Numbered from the stretch's first letter, positions 47,934-56,900 are shown. The stretch: DNA of 64,000 nt from Brevundimonas mediterranea (GCF_011064825.1 NZ_CP048751.1:2356001-2420000); one strand, 5' to 3'. Notes: a model not told the origin generated them from the sequence alone. Made by a program: numbers and translations.

Positions 47934-48704
47934 CTAAACCCCGATCACGCTGATCAATCGGCCGAAGTCCGGTTCGCCCTGCTGGAACGCCCGGCGGTTG
48001 GAGTAGAAGCGCGCCGCGTCGGCGCAGGTGTCGTGGCCGGTCCAGACGGCCTGGCCGACGCCGGCCTGTTGCAGGCGCCACAGGACGAAGCCGGGCAGGT
48101 CGAACCGGCGTTTGTCGTCGGTCTCGCCCGGATGGAAGAAGCGCTCGCTGCCCGGGTCGTGGTGGGCGAAACGGTCCTGGAAGTCGAGGCCGACCTCATA
48201 GCTGGCGGGGGCGATGCAGGGGCCGACGACGGCGCGGATGTGACGGGGATCGGCGCCCAGGGCCTGCATGGCCGCGACAGCGGAATGGACCACTCCGCCC
48301 AGGGCGCCCTTCCAGCCGGCGTGGACGGCGGCGACGATCCGCGTCTCGGGATCGGCCAGCAGAATCGGCGCGCAGTCGGCGGTCAGGACCGAGCACAACA
48401 GGTCGGGTTCCGCGGTGACGACGGCGTCGCCCTCGGGCCGGTCGCCCTGCCAGGGACCGTCGGCGACGCGGGCGACGGCGGAATGGATCTGGTAGCAGCC
48501 GTTCAGATGATCGACGTCGGCGCCGAAATGGGCGGCGACGCGACGGCGGTTCTCGGCCACGGATGCGGGATCATCCTTCGAACCGACGCCGGCGTTCAGG
48601 CCTTCATAGACGCCGGTGGAGACGCCGCCGGCGCGGGTGAAGAAGCCGTGGTCGAACCCGGCGGCGGTCAGCAGCGGATGGGTGATGGGGGCCAGGTCGC
48701 TCAC
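47934..48704 (-). CDS. pgeF: Peptidoglycan editing factor PgeF (multicopper polyphenol oxidase/YfiH family)
   Basis: A 256-residue protein of the YfiH/DUF152 family. GFDHGFFTRAGGVSTGVYEGLN, LTADCAPILLAD with the metal-ligand Cys, AAVHAGWKGALGGVV (His) and GPCIAPASYEVG are clear. In E. coli it prevents wrong residues at stem-peptide position 2; human LACC1 is related and has purine nucleoside activity. GTG 48704 overlaps the upstream gene's stop (GTGA); a GTG at 48713 would add three residues. It is the third gene of the lgt operon. Confidence 0.93.
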   Translation of the reverse strand: MSDLAPITHPLLTAAGFDHGFFTRAGGVSTGVYEGLNAGVGSKDDPASVAENRRRVAAHFGADVDHLNGCYQIHSAVARVADGPWQGDRPEGDAVVTAEPDLLCSVLTADCAPILLADPETRIVAAVHAGWKGALGGVVHSAVAAMQALGADPRHIRAVVGPCIAPASYEVGLDFQDRFAHHDPGSERFFHPGETDDKRRFDLPGFVLWRLQQAGVGQAVWTGHDTCADAARFYSNRRAFQQGEPDFGRLISVIGV

Positions 48705-49786
48705 AGGTCCCACCCCGGCACGATCAGCGCGCGGGGGGAGAAGATCGCGGCGGCCTTGAACAGGCTTCCCATCTGGTCCTCGGCGGTCAGGCGATGCAGT
48801 TGGCGGTCGATCACGGGGGCGGCGTCGGGCCGTCCCGCCTTCAACCGTTCAGCGCGCGCTTCGATCCCCAGCCGTCTCAGGAACTCGCCCTGGGTCAGGC
48901 AACCGGTGACATCGGCGCCGGCGCGGACGGCGGCTTCCAGCACGCGCGGAAAGTCGGCCCACTGGGTCAGGTCGGCCTCGCCGGGGCTGTCCAGCGGATC
49001 GACCTTCTGGTGGCGGCGCAGGGCCTGGAGGGTGTCGCCGGCCTCGGGCCGGGCGCGGCCGTAGTCGATGAGCAGGGCGGCGCCCGAGGCGGCCTTCAGC
49101 AGCCCGGCCAGGTCGCGGCCAAAGATCGCCTGCTGTTCCGAAATCTCGAACACCTCGCCGGGCTCGATGTCGAAGGCGGGTTTTTCGAACCCGCCCGAAA
49201 TCGCGGTCAGGCCGAAGATCAGGTCATTGTCGTCTGTGACGCCGATGCGGCGCTCGGCCCAGCCGCCATCGGTGCGGACGAACTGGCGTGCGGGCAGACA
49301 GTCCAGAACCTCGTTGGCGATCAGGATGACCGGGGCGTCGGTCTCGATCCGCGTCAGGTCGCGCACCCAGCGCGGCGACAGGTCGGCGCCGGCCAGGGCC
49401 TTGGCCTGAAGGTCCCGCAACGGAGCGCTGGGCTCGATCAGGATCAGGTCGCAGGCTTCGAGGAAGCCGGGGACCAGGCGGGCGGCGCGCAAGGCGTCGC
49501 TCATCAGGGTTCCGTCGCCGGGGCCGACCTCGACCAGGCGGAACCGTTCGGGCGCGCCCAGCCGGTTCCAGGTCTCGACCGCCCACAGGCCGATCAGTTC
49601 GCCGAACATCTGGCTGACCAGGGGCGCGGTGATGAAGTCGCCGCCTTCCCCCAGAGCAGGGCGCGAGGCGTAATAGCCGCCCTTGGGATCATGCAGGCAG
49701 CGGGTGACATAGTCGGCGACCGTCATCGGCCCCGTCAGAGCGATCTCGCGCGCCAGACGGGTTTTCAGGGTTTCGGCGTCGCTCAT
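48701..49786 (-). CDS. SAM-dependent methyltransferase, NDUFAF7/MidA family (DUF185)
   Basis: A 361-residue protein. GPMTVADYVTRCLHDPKGGYYASRPALGEGGDFITAP is at the N-terminus, the AdoMet loop is LVEVGPGDGTLMSDALRA, and VILANEVLDCLPARQF with LIDYGRARPEAGDTLQA follows. The mitochondrial homologue dimethylates an arginine of complex I subunit NDUFS2; the bacterial target is not established. It overlaps lgt by 4 bases (ATGA) and pgeF by 4 bases (GTGA). The lgt-MidA-pgeF arrangement recurs in alphaproteobacteria. Confidence 0.92.
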   Translation of the reverse strand: MSDAETLKTRLAREIALTGPMTVADYVTRCLHDPKGGYYASRPALGEGGDFITAPLVSQMFGELIGLWAVETWNRLGAPERFRLVEVGPGDGTLMSDALRAARLVPGFLEACDLILIEPSAPLRDLQAKALAGADLSPRWVRDLTRIETDAPVILIANEVLDCLPARQFVRTDGGWAERRIGVTDDNDLIFGLTAISGGFEKPAFDIEPGEVFEISEQQAIFGRDLAGLLKAASGAALLIDYGRARPEAGDTLQALRRHQKVDPLDSPGEADLTQWADFPRVLEAAVRAGADVTGCLTQGEFLRRLGIEARAERLKAGRPDAAPVIDRQLHRLTAEDQMGSLFKAAAIFSPRALIVPGWDL

Positions 49787-50652
49787 GCCTGGACGGGCGG
49801 CCGGTTCCAGGCGCGCCAGATCAACCAGCCGCCGACCAGGATCATCGGGATGGACAGCATCATTCCCATGGTCAGGCCCAGCGGGAAGTCGGGCATGCCG
49901 AAGTCGGGCTCGCGCACATTCTCCAGCGCGGCGCGGCAGACGCCGTAGCCGACCAGGAACAGGCCGGTGATATAGCCCGGCTTCTTCAGCAGATCGAACT
50001 TCCAGATGCCCAGCGACAGGATGGACAGAAGCACGATCCCCTCCAGTCCCGCCTCATAAAACTGGCTGGGGTGGCGAGGCGCGTCGCCGGCGGGGCAGAA
50101 GCCGTACATCTGCTGGATACGGGCGTTGCAGAAGCGGACGGCCCAGGGAACGGTCGTCTCGCGACCCCACAGCTCGCCGTTGATGAAGTTGGCCAGGCGG
50201 CCGAACATCAGGCCTATGGGCACGACCGGGGCGATGACGTCGCCGAGGCGCAGCATGTCGATCTTCTGGGCGCGGGCGTAGAGGAAGATGGCCAAGCAGA
50301 CGCCCAGGAAGCCGCCGTGGAAGCTCATGCCGCCGGTCCAGAGCTGGAACAGTTCGAACCGCTCGCCCAGGGTCTGACCCGTGAACAGCTGGACGTACAT
50401 GATCGGCTTGTAGAACAGGGCGTAGCCCAGGCGGCCGCCCAGGATGATGCCCAGCACGATCCACAGGACCAGGTCGTCCAGCTGGGTGGTGTTGATCGGC
50501 GGCTTGCCCGGCGCCCACAGGCGTTCGGTCTTGACCAGACGGGCGGCGTACCACCAGCCCAGGACGATGCCGGCGACATAGGCCAGGGCGTACCAGCGGA
50601 TCGGAAGCGGTCCGAGATGGATCAGGACCGGATCGAATTCGGGAAAGGGCAA
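49783..50652 (-). CDS. lgt: Prolipoprotein diacylglyceryl transferase
   Basis: Transfers diacylglycerol from phosphatidylglycerol to the lipobox Cys of prolipoproteins at the inner membrane. It is 289 residues with about seven membrane segments. Landmarks are GPLPIRWYALAYVAGI, GIILGGRLGYALFYKP, TGGMSFHGGFLGVCLAIFLYA (essential His and Gly-rich face) and GRLANFINGELWGRET, which is the family signature. It starts a three-gene operon and is divergent from ubiK. Confidence 0.97.
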   Translation of the reverse strand: MPFPEFDPVLIHLGPLPIRWYALAYVAGIVLGWWYAARLVKTERLWAPGKPPINTTQLDDLVLWIVLGIILGGRLGYALFYKPIMYVQLFTGQTLGERFELFQLWTGGMSFHGGFLGVCLAIFLYARAQKIDMLRLGDVIAPVVPIGLMFGRLANFINGELWGRETTVPWAVRFCNARIQQMYGFCPAGDAPRHPSQFYEAGLEGIVLLSILSLGIWKFDLLKKPGYITGLFLVGYGVCRAALENVREPDFGMPDFPLGLTMGMMLSIPMILVGGWLIWRAWNRPPVQA

Positions 50653-50827
50653 GGGGCGTTCCTGTGCAAGCCTGTCTCAGAAGGGCGGTTTAGCAAGCGT
50701 CGCCGGCTGCGTCGCCTGTGAAGAAAGATCACGACGCCTTGATGGCGTCCGCGAAGCAGCAGAAAGAAAGGTTTCATTCACCATAGTCGGTGAAGCTTCG
50801 TTAACGACGTTGAAGTCGGAGACCGCC

Positions 50828-51139
50828 ATGCAGACCCGCAATCCCATCCTGGACGAGTTCGCCAAACTGACCACCGGCGCCATGGGCCTGGCCCAGGCGG
50901 CGGGAGAAGAGGCCAAGACCGCCTGGCGCGCCCAGACCGACCGGATCGTCGCCGAGATGGACCTGGTCCGCCGCGACGAATTCGATGTGCTGAAGGACGA
51001 GATCGCCGCCCTGCGGGCCGAGATCGCCGAACTGAAGGCGGCCCAGAAACCTGCCAGCAAGCCCGCCGCCAAGGCTTCCGGCAAGCTCGCGACGGGAACG
51101 TCCACAGATGGAACTCAACCCGGGGACGCAGCCGGTTGA
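50828..51139 (+). CDS. ubiK: UbiK-family accessory factor (BMFP domain)
   Basis: A 103-residue protein with an N-terminal Q-T-R-N-P-I-L-D-E-F-A-K segment, an amphipathic helix, and a coiled coil RRDEFDVLKDEIAALRAEIAELKA that forms a trimer in family members. The tail is Lys/Ala-rich. In E. coli UbiK helps assemble the aerobic ubiquinone biosynthesis complex; in other species the BMFP family has been linked to membrane fusion, so the function is family-level only. ATG 50828 opens MQTRNP. It lies divergent from lgt. Confidence 0.85.
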   Translation: MQTRNPILDEFAKLTTGAMGLAQAAGEEAKTAWRAQTDRIVAEMDLVRRDEFDVLKDEIAALRAEIAELKAAQKPASKPAAKASGKLATGTSTDGTQPGDAAG

Positions 51140-51158
51140 GCCGAATCCGCGAACAGGC

Positions 51159-51174
51159 TTACCACTCTGTTAAC
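51159..51174 (+). promoter_or_regulatory. CtrA-like site upstream of the YbjN-family gene
   Basis: TTAC-N7-TTAAC (TTAC 51159-51162, TTAAC 51170-51174): one mismatch to TTAA-N7-TTAAC. It lies about 40 bases before ATG 51216, a position where CtrA would touch RNA polymerase or its -35 region. Confidence 0.55.
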
Positions 51175-51215
51175 GGCCGCGATTCTCGCGGACGCAGCGC
51201 GAATCGAGAGACTTG

Positions 51216-51719
51216 ATGGACATCGCCCGGCCCGAGGAAATGGACACGCCCTTCGACCCGCTTGAGGTCGTCGAGCATGTCCTCACGGCCGAGAACCTCC
51301 CGTTCGACCGCACCGACGACGGCGACCTGGCCTTCGCCCTGGCAGGGGACTGGAAGGATTACGAGCTGTGGTTCGCCTGGCGGCCTGAGGGGGATTGTCT
51401 TCAGCTGTGCTGCGCCCTGGATCTGCGTGTGGCCAAGAGCCGCAAGACGGCCGCCTATGAACTGGTCGGCCTGATCAACCAACGCACCTGGATGGGGCAT
51501 TTCGAGGTCTGGGCCGAGGACGGGGAGATCGTCTTCCGTCATTCGCTGGCCTTGCCGATGGGCGAGCGCCCGACCCTGGCCCAGGCGGCCTCGATGATCG
51601 ATGCGGCCATTGAGGCGGCGGATCGCTATTACCCCGCGTTCGACTTCATGGTGCGCGGGAACAAGAAACCGCAGGAGGCCATCGACGCCTGCCTGTTCGA
51701 GACCGTCGGCAACGCCTGA
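51216..51719 (+). CDS. YbjN-domain protein
   Basis: A 167-residue protein with the alpha/beta YbjN/T3SC-like fold: LTAENLPFDRTDDGDLAFALAGDWKDYELWFAWRPEG, then LCCALDLRVAKSRKTAAYELVGLINQRTWMGHFEVW and a C-terminal helical segment. The family resembles type III chaperones and is linked to motility and stress phenotypes in E. coli; the molecular role is unclear. ATG 51216 is preceded by weak GAGAG. Its stop overlaps the proC ATG by one base (TGATG), so the two are coupled. Confidence 0.85.
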   Translation: MDIARPEEMDTPFDPLEVVEHVLTAENLPFDRTDDGDLAFALAGDWKDYELWFAWRPEGDCLQLCCALDLRVAKSRKTAAYELVGLINQRTWMGHFEVWAEDGEIVFRHSLALPMGERPTLAQAASMIDAAIEAADRYYPAFDFMVRGNKKPQEAIDACLFETVGNA

Positions 51720-52525
51720 TGGCGGGGTCCGTCCGGTCCGGGGGACCTGTCGTCCTGGTCGGCTGCGGCCGGCTGGGCTCGGCCATTCTGGAAGGCTGGC
51801 TGCTGACGGAGACGGTCGCGCCGGCCGATCTCATCATTCTCAGTCCGTCGGAAAAACCCGCCGCCGAAGCGGCGCGGGCCAAGGGCGCGCGGATCAATCC
51901 GCCGCTTGAGGCCCTGACCGAGGCGGGTGTGATCGTGCTGGCGGTCAAGCCGGCGATCTGGCGCGAGGTGGTGACGCCCCTGGCGCCCTTCCTGAACGAC
52001 CAGGCCGTGATCCTGTCGGTCATGGCGGGAGTGACGGCGCCCACCCTGGCCGAGGGGATCGGCGGCTGGCCCATCGTGCGCGTCATGCCGACGACCGGGG
52101 TGTCGCGCGGGCGCGGCGTGGCCTCGATCTGGTCGGCGGATGATCGCGCCCAGGCCCTGGGACGGGCCTTGTTCGAGCCGATGGCTGAGACGGTCGTTCT
52201 GGCGGACGAGGCCCTGATGGATGCGGCCACGGCGGTGGCCGGATCGGGCGCGGCCTATTTCTACGCCTTTACCGAAGCCCTGGCCCGAGCGGGTCAGGCC
52301 AGCGGCCTGGACGCGGCGACCGCCGACGTCCTGGCGCGAGCGACCCTGCGGTCGGCGGCGGATTCGATGGGCGACGATGATCTGGAGGCCCTGATCGGCC
52401 GCATCGCCTCGCCCGGCGGCTCGACCCGCGCCGGGCTGGACGCCCTGGCGAAGGACGGCCGCCTGACGCGGATGCTGGACGAGACGGTCGCGGCGGCCGT
52501 GCGGCGAAACCGCGAGATGGGCTGA
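51719..52525 (+). CDS. proC: Pyrroline-5-carboxylate reductase
   Basis: Reduces pyrroline-5-carboxylate to proline with NAD(P)H, the last step of proline synthesis. It is 268 residues. The N-terminal Rossmann loop is VLVGCGRLGSAILEGWL, with VLAVKPAIW and VSVMAGVTAPTL-like motifs, RVMPTTG, and the helical dimer domain with AVAGSGAAYFYAFTEALARAG and RIASPGGSTRAGLDAL (P5C site). It is coupled to the YbjN-family gene. A 13 bp hairpin follows. Confidence 0.96.
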   Translation: MAGSVRSGGPVVLVGCGRLGSAILEGWLLTETVAPADLIILSPSEKPAAEAARAKGARINPPLEALTEAGVIVLAVKPAIWREVVTPLAPFLNDQAVILSVMAGVTAPTLAEGIGGWPIVRVMPTTGVSRGRGVASIWSADDRAQALGRALFEPMAETVVLADEALMDAATAVAGSGAAYFYAFTEALARAGQASGLDAATADVLARATLRSAADSMGDDDLEALIGRIASPGGSTRAGLDALAKDGRLTRMLDETVAAAVRRNREMG

Positions 52526-52533
52526 AACCCGGC

Positions 52534-52565
52534 GCCTCTCTTCCGTCGCGAAACGGGAGAGAGGC
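52534..52565. terminator. Hairpin between convergent proC and exported-protein gene
   Basis: GCCTCTCTTCCGT and ACGGGAGAGAGGC form a 13 bp stem with one G-T pair and a 6-base loop, nine bases after the proC stop and nine before the convergent stop. It suits both directions. Confidence 0.7.
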
Positions 52566-52573
52566 CTGCGGGA

Positions 52574-53050
52574 TCAGAAGCGGCCCTGTTCGATCTGGTC
52601 GCCCAGACGTCCGAAGGCGCGGTCCGCGTCATGCCAGACGCCGTAGCCCCAGACGTCGCGGATGTTCGGCGAGAAGTAGGAGAAGTCCACTGGCCGGGAC
52701 TGGCCGTTGGCAGTGACGATCTCGCCCTTGATCGCCGCGCCGCCGATGGACACGCTGCGGATCGGGTCCAGGCCCGGCGTCTGGCGGATCTGTTCGAAGG
52801 TGGGGCGGTTCGGCTTCAGGTCGACCAGGACCAGATTGGCGGTGGCGCCGGGATAGCGGTGCTCCAGCGCCTGACCGACTTCAGCCTTCAATTCGTCGAT
52901 CTGTTCGTTGACTTCACGTTCGCCGAGTTTCTCGATCTGACGTTGCAGTTCGGGGCCGACGGTGACGTTGACTGTGGGGGTTTGCGCCTGGGCCATGGCG
53001 GCGACGGCGAGCGCCGCGGCCAGAGGGGCGAAGAAGGCGAGTTTACGCAT
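52574..53050 (-). CDS. Exported protein of unknown function
   Basis: A 158-residue product with a signal peptide (FFAPLAAALAVAAMAQAQ), then a helical, charged region (ELQRQIEKLGEREVNEQIDELKAEV) and a small alpha/beta C-terminal part with VDFSYFSPNIRDVWGYG. No family is recognised with certainty. It should be periplasmic. ATG 53050 was chosen over an upstream frame extension because it gives a clean signal peptide. It is the only gene in its interval. Confidence 0.7.
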   Translation of the reverse strand: MRKLAFFAPLAAALAVAAMAQAQTPTVNVTVGPELQRQIEKLGEREVNEQIDELKAEVGQALEHRYPGATANLVLVDLKPNRPTFEQIRQTPGLDPIRSVSIGGAAIKGEIVTANGQSRPVDFSYFSPNIRDVWGYGVWHDADRAFGRLGDQIEQGRF

Positions 53051-53174
53051 CGTGTTTTGTCTCCATGCCCTGTCGGCATGAAGATGATCCTTCCTGCACG
53101 GTTCCGCTAGACGCCGGACATCCAAATCTCGCTCCGACCGCCCGTTTCAGCGCCCTGGTCCAAAAAATACGCCG

Positions 53175-54542
53175 TCAGGCGGCGGGAACGACGGTCGCCT
53201 GGCCCGGCACGCGGATGATCGCCTTCAGCCCGCCCAGGTCGCTGCGCTCCAGGGTGACGTCGCCGCCGTGGCCGCGCGCCACGTCGCGGGCGATGGCCAG
53301 GCCCAGGCCGACGCCCTTGCGGTTCTGGTTGCGGGACTCGTCCAGACGGGAGAAGGGGCGGAAGGCCTCGTCATACAGATCTTCGGGAATGCCGGGGCCG
53401 TCGTCCTCGACGGCGATCTCCAGCCCGCCCGAGGCCAGCGACCGCGCCGACAGACGCACATGCTCGCCGTGAGAGGCGGCGTTGCCGGCCAGGTTGACTA
53501 GGGCGCGCTTGAAGGCGAGCGGGCGAAGCGAGGCGGTCAGGCCCTGGGCGACCGAAAGTTCGACCTCGGCCCCGGCGCGCCTGGCGTCTTCGCCCGCCGC
53601 CTTCAGCAGGTCGAGGATCGACACCGGTTGGGGCGGTTCGCCGGCCTCGCCGCGGGCGAAGTCCAGATATTCGTCGATCATATGCTCCATCTCGTCCAGG
53701 TCGCCGCGCATGGCGGCCTGACGCTTGAACGGCGGGGCCAGGGCCAGTTCCAGCCGGAGCCGGGTCAGGGGGGTGCGCAGGTCGTGGCTGACCGAGGCGA
53801 GCAGGGCGGTGCGCTGGTCGATGTGGCGCTGGATCCGGTCGCGCATGGCCAGGAAGGCCACGGCGGCGGCGCGAACCTCGCGGGCGCCGTGCGGCTTGAA
53901 CCGGGGCACTGTCTCGCCCCGGCCGAAGGCCTCGGCGGCGTCGGCCAGGCGTTCGATGGCGCGGACCTGATTGCGGATGAACAGGATCGCCACCCCCATC
54001 AGCAGGACGGTGGCGATGGTCAGCCACAGCACGAAGATGTGGGCCTGGGTGGCCACGGCGCGCTCGCGCGGGGCGATGATGCGCAGCACGCCCTGCGGCT
54101 CCTGCACCTGGATGTCGACATAGGCGGGGTAGCGGGTGGTGTCGAACCAGTAGGGGCGGTCCAGTCGGGCCGCCAGCGCCTTGTCCAGCACGCGGTCCAC
54201 CACCCCGATGGGGCCGCGCCTCTGTTCCGTCGGCAGGGTCCGGCCCTCCTGCAGCGCGATCGACAGGGACATGGATCGCTCGGCCCGATCGGCCAGTCGC
54301 TCCAGATTGCGTTGGCTGGGGTCGTCCTCATAGCTCTCAACGGCCCAGGCGATATCGCCGGCCAGGCCCTCGGACAGGCGCGCCGTCACGGTCTGCCAGT
54401 GGGCGTCGAAGAAGATCCAGGTCACCACCACCTGCATGACCAGCACCGGCAGGACGATGATCAGCAGCGACCGCCCCCAGAGCGAGGTCGGCAGGCGCCG
54501 CTTCAGAAAGCGCGGCCACAGATAGGCGGGCAGCAGCCGCAT
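53175..54542 (-). CDS. Sensor histidine kinase, EnvZ type
   Basis: A 455-residue inner-membrane kinase. Two membrane segments (SLLIIVLPVLVMQVVVTWIFF near residues 22-42 and VLWLTIATVLLMGVAILFI near 155-175) bracket a periplasmic sensor domain. The HAMP region follows, then the dimerisation helix with acceptor His253 in SVSHDLRTPLTRLRLEL, the N-box RALVNLAGNAASHG and the ATP lid GVGLGLAIARDVARGHGG. Same-strand OmpR-type regulator 16 bases upstream. The class controls envelope, acid or osmotic responses; the signal is unknown. ATG 54542 was chosen; an extension to 54662 would overlap the regulator. Confidence 0.93.
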   Translation of the reverse strand: MRLLPAYLWPRFLKRRLPTSLWGRSLLIIVLPVLVMQVVVTWIFFDAHWQTVTARLSEGLAGDIAWAVESYEDDPSQRNLERLADRAERSMSLSIALQEGRTLPTEQRRGPIGVVDRVLDKALAARLDRPYWFDTTRYPAYVDIQVQEPQGVLRIIAPRERAVATQAHIFVLWLTIATVLLMGVAILFIRNQVRAIERLADAAEAFGRGETVPRFKPHGAREVRAAAVAFLAMRDRIQRHIDQRTALLASVSHDLRTPLTRLRLELALAPPFKRQAAMRGDLDEMEHMIDEYLDFARGEAGEPPQPVSILDLLKAAGEDARRAGAEVELSVAQGLTASLRPLAFKRALVNLAGNAASHGEHVRLSARSLASGGLEIAVEDDGPGIPEDLYDEAFRPFSRLDESRNQNRKGVGLGLAIARDVARGHGGDVTLERSDLGGLKAIIRVPGQATVVPAA

Positions 54543-54558
54543 GGTGTTCGTCGCCGGC

Positions 54559-55296
54559 TCAGTCGGGCGCGAGCATATAGCCCACGCCGCGCACGGTCTG
54601 GAGATAGCGCGGATTCTTGGGGTCGGCTTCCAGCTTGCGCCGCAAGCGGGTGACCTGAACATCGACGGCTCGGCCGGTGATGTCGGCCGTGTCGGGCGAC
54701 AGGCTCATGCGTTCGACCGGGGCGTGGGCGTGAAGCGCCAGGGTCTTCAGCAACTGGGCCTCGGCCTCGGTCAGGCGTTGGGGCGCGCCGTCGCGGATCA
54801 GCTCCAGCCGCTCCATGTCGAACACGGCCGTGCCCAGCTTGATCTCGCGTGGGCCGATGGGCTTGCCGCCCGTGCGGCGCAGGATGGCCTCGATCCGCAG
54901 CACGAGTTCGCGCGGTTCGAACGGCTTGGACATATAGTCGTCGGCGCCCCGCGACAGCCCCTCGATCCGATCCTCGGGATCGCCGCGCGCGGTCAGCAGC
55001 AGGACCGGCGTCTTCGAGGTCTCGGCCTTGGCGCGAACCCAGGAGGTCAGGTCCAGGCCGCTTTCGCCCGGCATCATGACGTCCAGCACGACCAGGTCGA
55101 ACTCGATCAGCTCCATCATCCGCTTGGCCGCCGCCGCGTGGGCGGCGCCGGTGACGCGGTAACCCTCGCGCGACAGATACTCCTTCAGCAGTTCGCGGAT
55201 GCGGTCGTCGTCGTCGACGATCAGCAGATGGCGACCCACGCCCGGCCCGGCGATGGGACCCGAGCGGCCATATGCGCGCGTTTCGGCCATGCTCAT
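54559..55296 (-). CDS. OmpR-family response regulator
   Basis: A 245-residue transcription regulator. The receiver domain has LLIVDDDDRIRELL, acceptor Asp72 in LVVLDVMMPGES, Thr in LLLTARGDPED and Lys in YMSKPFEPREL. A winged-helix DNA-binding domain follows (RLTEAEAQLLKTLA, TADITGRAVDVQVTRLRRKL, IQTVRGVGYML-like end). It is in an operon with the EnvZ-type kinase downstream (16-base gap). It is divergent from ilvE across 82 bases. Confidence 0.95.
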   Translation of the reverse strand: MSMAETRAYGRSGPIAGPGVGRHLLIVDDDDRIRELLKEYLSREGYRVTGAAHAAAAKRMMELIEFDLVVLDVMMPGESGLDLTSWVRAKAETSKTPVLLLTARGDPEDRIEGLSRGADDYMSKPFEPRELVLRIEAILRRTGGKPIGPREIKLGTAVFDMERLELIRDGAPQRLTEAEAQLLKTLALHAHAPVERMSLSPDTADITGRAVDVQVTRLRRKLEADPKNPRYLQTVRGVGYMLAPD

Positions 55297-55378
55297 CCGC
55301 GATTCTCCCGATCCCGGCCGTTGACCTGAGCGATTCGGGGAGCTCTAACAGACAGACTTCTGCAGGAGACGTGTTTCA

Positions 55379-56257
55379 ATGGCCTTCGTTCCTTTCGACG
55401 ATCGTGATGGATGGATCTGGTTTGACGGCGATTTCGTGCCCTGGCGGGAAACGAAGACGCATATTCTGACCCATGCCCTCCACTATGGCTCGTCGGTATT
55501 CGAGGGTGAGCGTATGTACGGCGGCGAAATCTTCAAGCTGACGCCGCATTCGGAGCGCCTGAAGCGGTCCGCGAACCTGCTCGATTTCGAGATACCTTAC
55601 AGCGTCGCTGAAATCGACGCCATCTGTAACGAAACCTGCGCCAAAAACGGCTTGCAGGACTGCTACGTGCGCCCGGTCGCCTATCTCGGCCCGGAACAGA
55701 CCAGTGTTTCGGCCCTGAACAACAAGGTCCATCTGGCGGTGGCCGTCTGGGACTGGCCCAGCTATTTCGACCCCGAGGTCAAGGCGCGAGGCCTGCGTCT
55801 GGAATGGTCCAAGTGGCGCCGCCCCGATCCGAGGACGGCGCCGACGACCGCCAAGGCGGCCGGCCTGTACATGATCTGCACCATGTCCAAGAATACGGCC
55901 GAGCGGAACGGCTTCGCCGACGCCCTGATGCTGGACTGGCGCGGCTATGTGGCCGAAGCCACCGGCGCCAACGTCTTCTTCGTCAAGGACGGCGTGCTGC
56001 ACACGCCCAAGGTCGAGCACATCCTGGACGGCATCACCCGCCAGACGGTGATCGAGATCGCCCAGGCCAAGGGGATCGAGGTCGTGGTGCGCGACATCCT
56101 GCCGGAAGAACTGTCGGACTTCTCGGAGTGCTTCCTGACCGGCACCGCCGTCGAGGTGACGCCGGTGGCCGAGGTGGGCGACTATCGCTTCACGCCGGGC
56201 GCCCTGTCGCTGGACCTGATGGAGACCTACGGCCGGCTGGTGCGCCGCCAGGCCTGA
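55379..56257 (+). CDS. ilvE: Branched-chain amino acid aminotransferase
   Basis: A PLP enzyme of fold type IV that transfers the amino group in the last step of leucine, isoleucine and valine synthesis. It is 292 residues. Landmarks are THALHYGSSVFEGERMYGGEIFKL, PLP Lys159 in TTAKAAGLYMICTM, and AEATGANVFFVKDG and CFLTGTAVEVTPVAEV. D-amino-acid transaminases and aminodeoxychorismate lyases are related, but the motif set favours ilvE. AGGAG lies before ATG 55379. Convergent nrsF ends 7 bases downstream. Confidence 0.92.
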   Translation: MAFVPFDDRDGWIWFDGDFVPWRETKTHILTHALHYGSSVFEGERMYGGEIFKLTPHSERLKRSANLLDFEIPYSVAEIDAICNETCAKNGLQDCYVRPVAYLGPEQTSVSALNNKVHLAVAVWDWPSYFDPEVKARGLRLEWSKWRRPDPRTAPTTAKAAGLYMICTMSKNTAERNGFADALMLDWRGYVAEATGANVFFVKDGVLHTPKVEHILDGITRQTVIEIAQAKGIEVVVRDILPEELSDFSECFLTGTAVEVTPVAEVGDYRFTPGALSLDLMETYGRLVRRQA

Positions 56258-56264
56258 GGCGGCG

Positions 56265-56900
56265 TCACCAACGCAGGGCGAAGCGGCCGACGGCGGCGCC
56301 GATCAGGCCGGCGGCCGCGACCCCCAGCGTATACCAGGTGGCGACGAAGGCGGCGGTCGCCTCGCCACAGTGCAGCAGACCATAGGCGGTGGCGGCGATG
56401 CCGCCCGTCGCCAGACCCAGCGCCAGACCGGCCGTCGTCGGCCGTGTCGGCGCCAGCCGTCGCGCCGACAGGAAGACCAGCGGCGCGGCGAAGGCCGAGA
56501 CCAGCACGATGTTGCGGCCGCAGATGTCCCAGGTCTGGCCCAGCCAGCCGGCCATCCGTTGGCCCGGCGGCGTTAGAACCGTCTCGATCCCGCCCCAAGC
56601 CACGGCGATCCCGACCACAGCCAGCAGGGCGAACAGGGCCGGCCGCGGGTCCAGGCCGGGCCGTCCCAGCCGCGTCGCCAGCCAGATCGCCGTCTGGGCC
56701 AGGGCGGCCGTATAGATCGCCTTCAACCAAGGCGTGGGCGCCTGCAGCGCCTGGGTCAGGTCGGACCGCGCCCCCAGCAACAAGATGACCGCCACCGCAG
56801 CCGCGCCGCCGGCCCAGGCCAGCAGCGCCGGGTCCAGTCGGGCGGGGCGCACGGGCTCTATACCGGCGGCCAGGGCGTCGATCAGGTCTTCAGTCTTCAT
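56265..56900 (-). CDS. nrsF: NrsF-type anti-sigma factor (DUF1109)
   Basis: A 211-residue inner-membrane protein with about six hydrophobic segments and a short cytoplasmic N-terminus ([19 protein letters not shown]). In Caulobacter NrsF holds the ECF sigma factor SigF silent at the membrane and releases it under heavy-metal stress through conserved cysteines. Two Cys are seen here, Cys127 (W-D-I-C-G-R-N) and Cys178 (L-L-H-C-G-E-A), one near each of two membrane segments. It overlaps sigF by 11 bases, which fits a sigma/anti-sigma pair. Confidence 0.88.
   Translation of the reverse strand: MKTEDLIDALAAGIEPVRPARLDPALLAWAGGAAAVAVILLLGARSDLTQALQAPTPWLKAIYTAALAQTAIWLATRLGRPGLDPRPALFALLAVVGIAVAWGGIETVLTPPGQRMAGWLGQTWDICGRNIVLVSAFAAPLVFLSARRLAPTRPTTAGLALGLATGGIAATAYGLLHCGEATAAFVATWYTLGVAAAGLIGAAVGRFALRW

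Noticed and set aside
50791..50805. CtrA-like site upstream of ubiK (GTGA-N7-TTAAC)
   Set aside because: Two mismatches in the first half-site; too weak to call.
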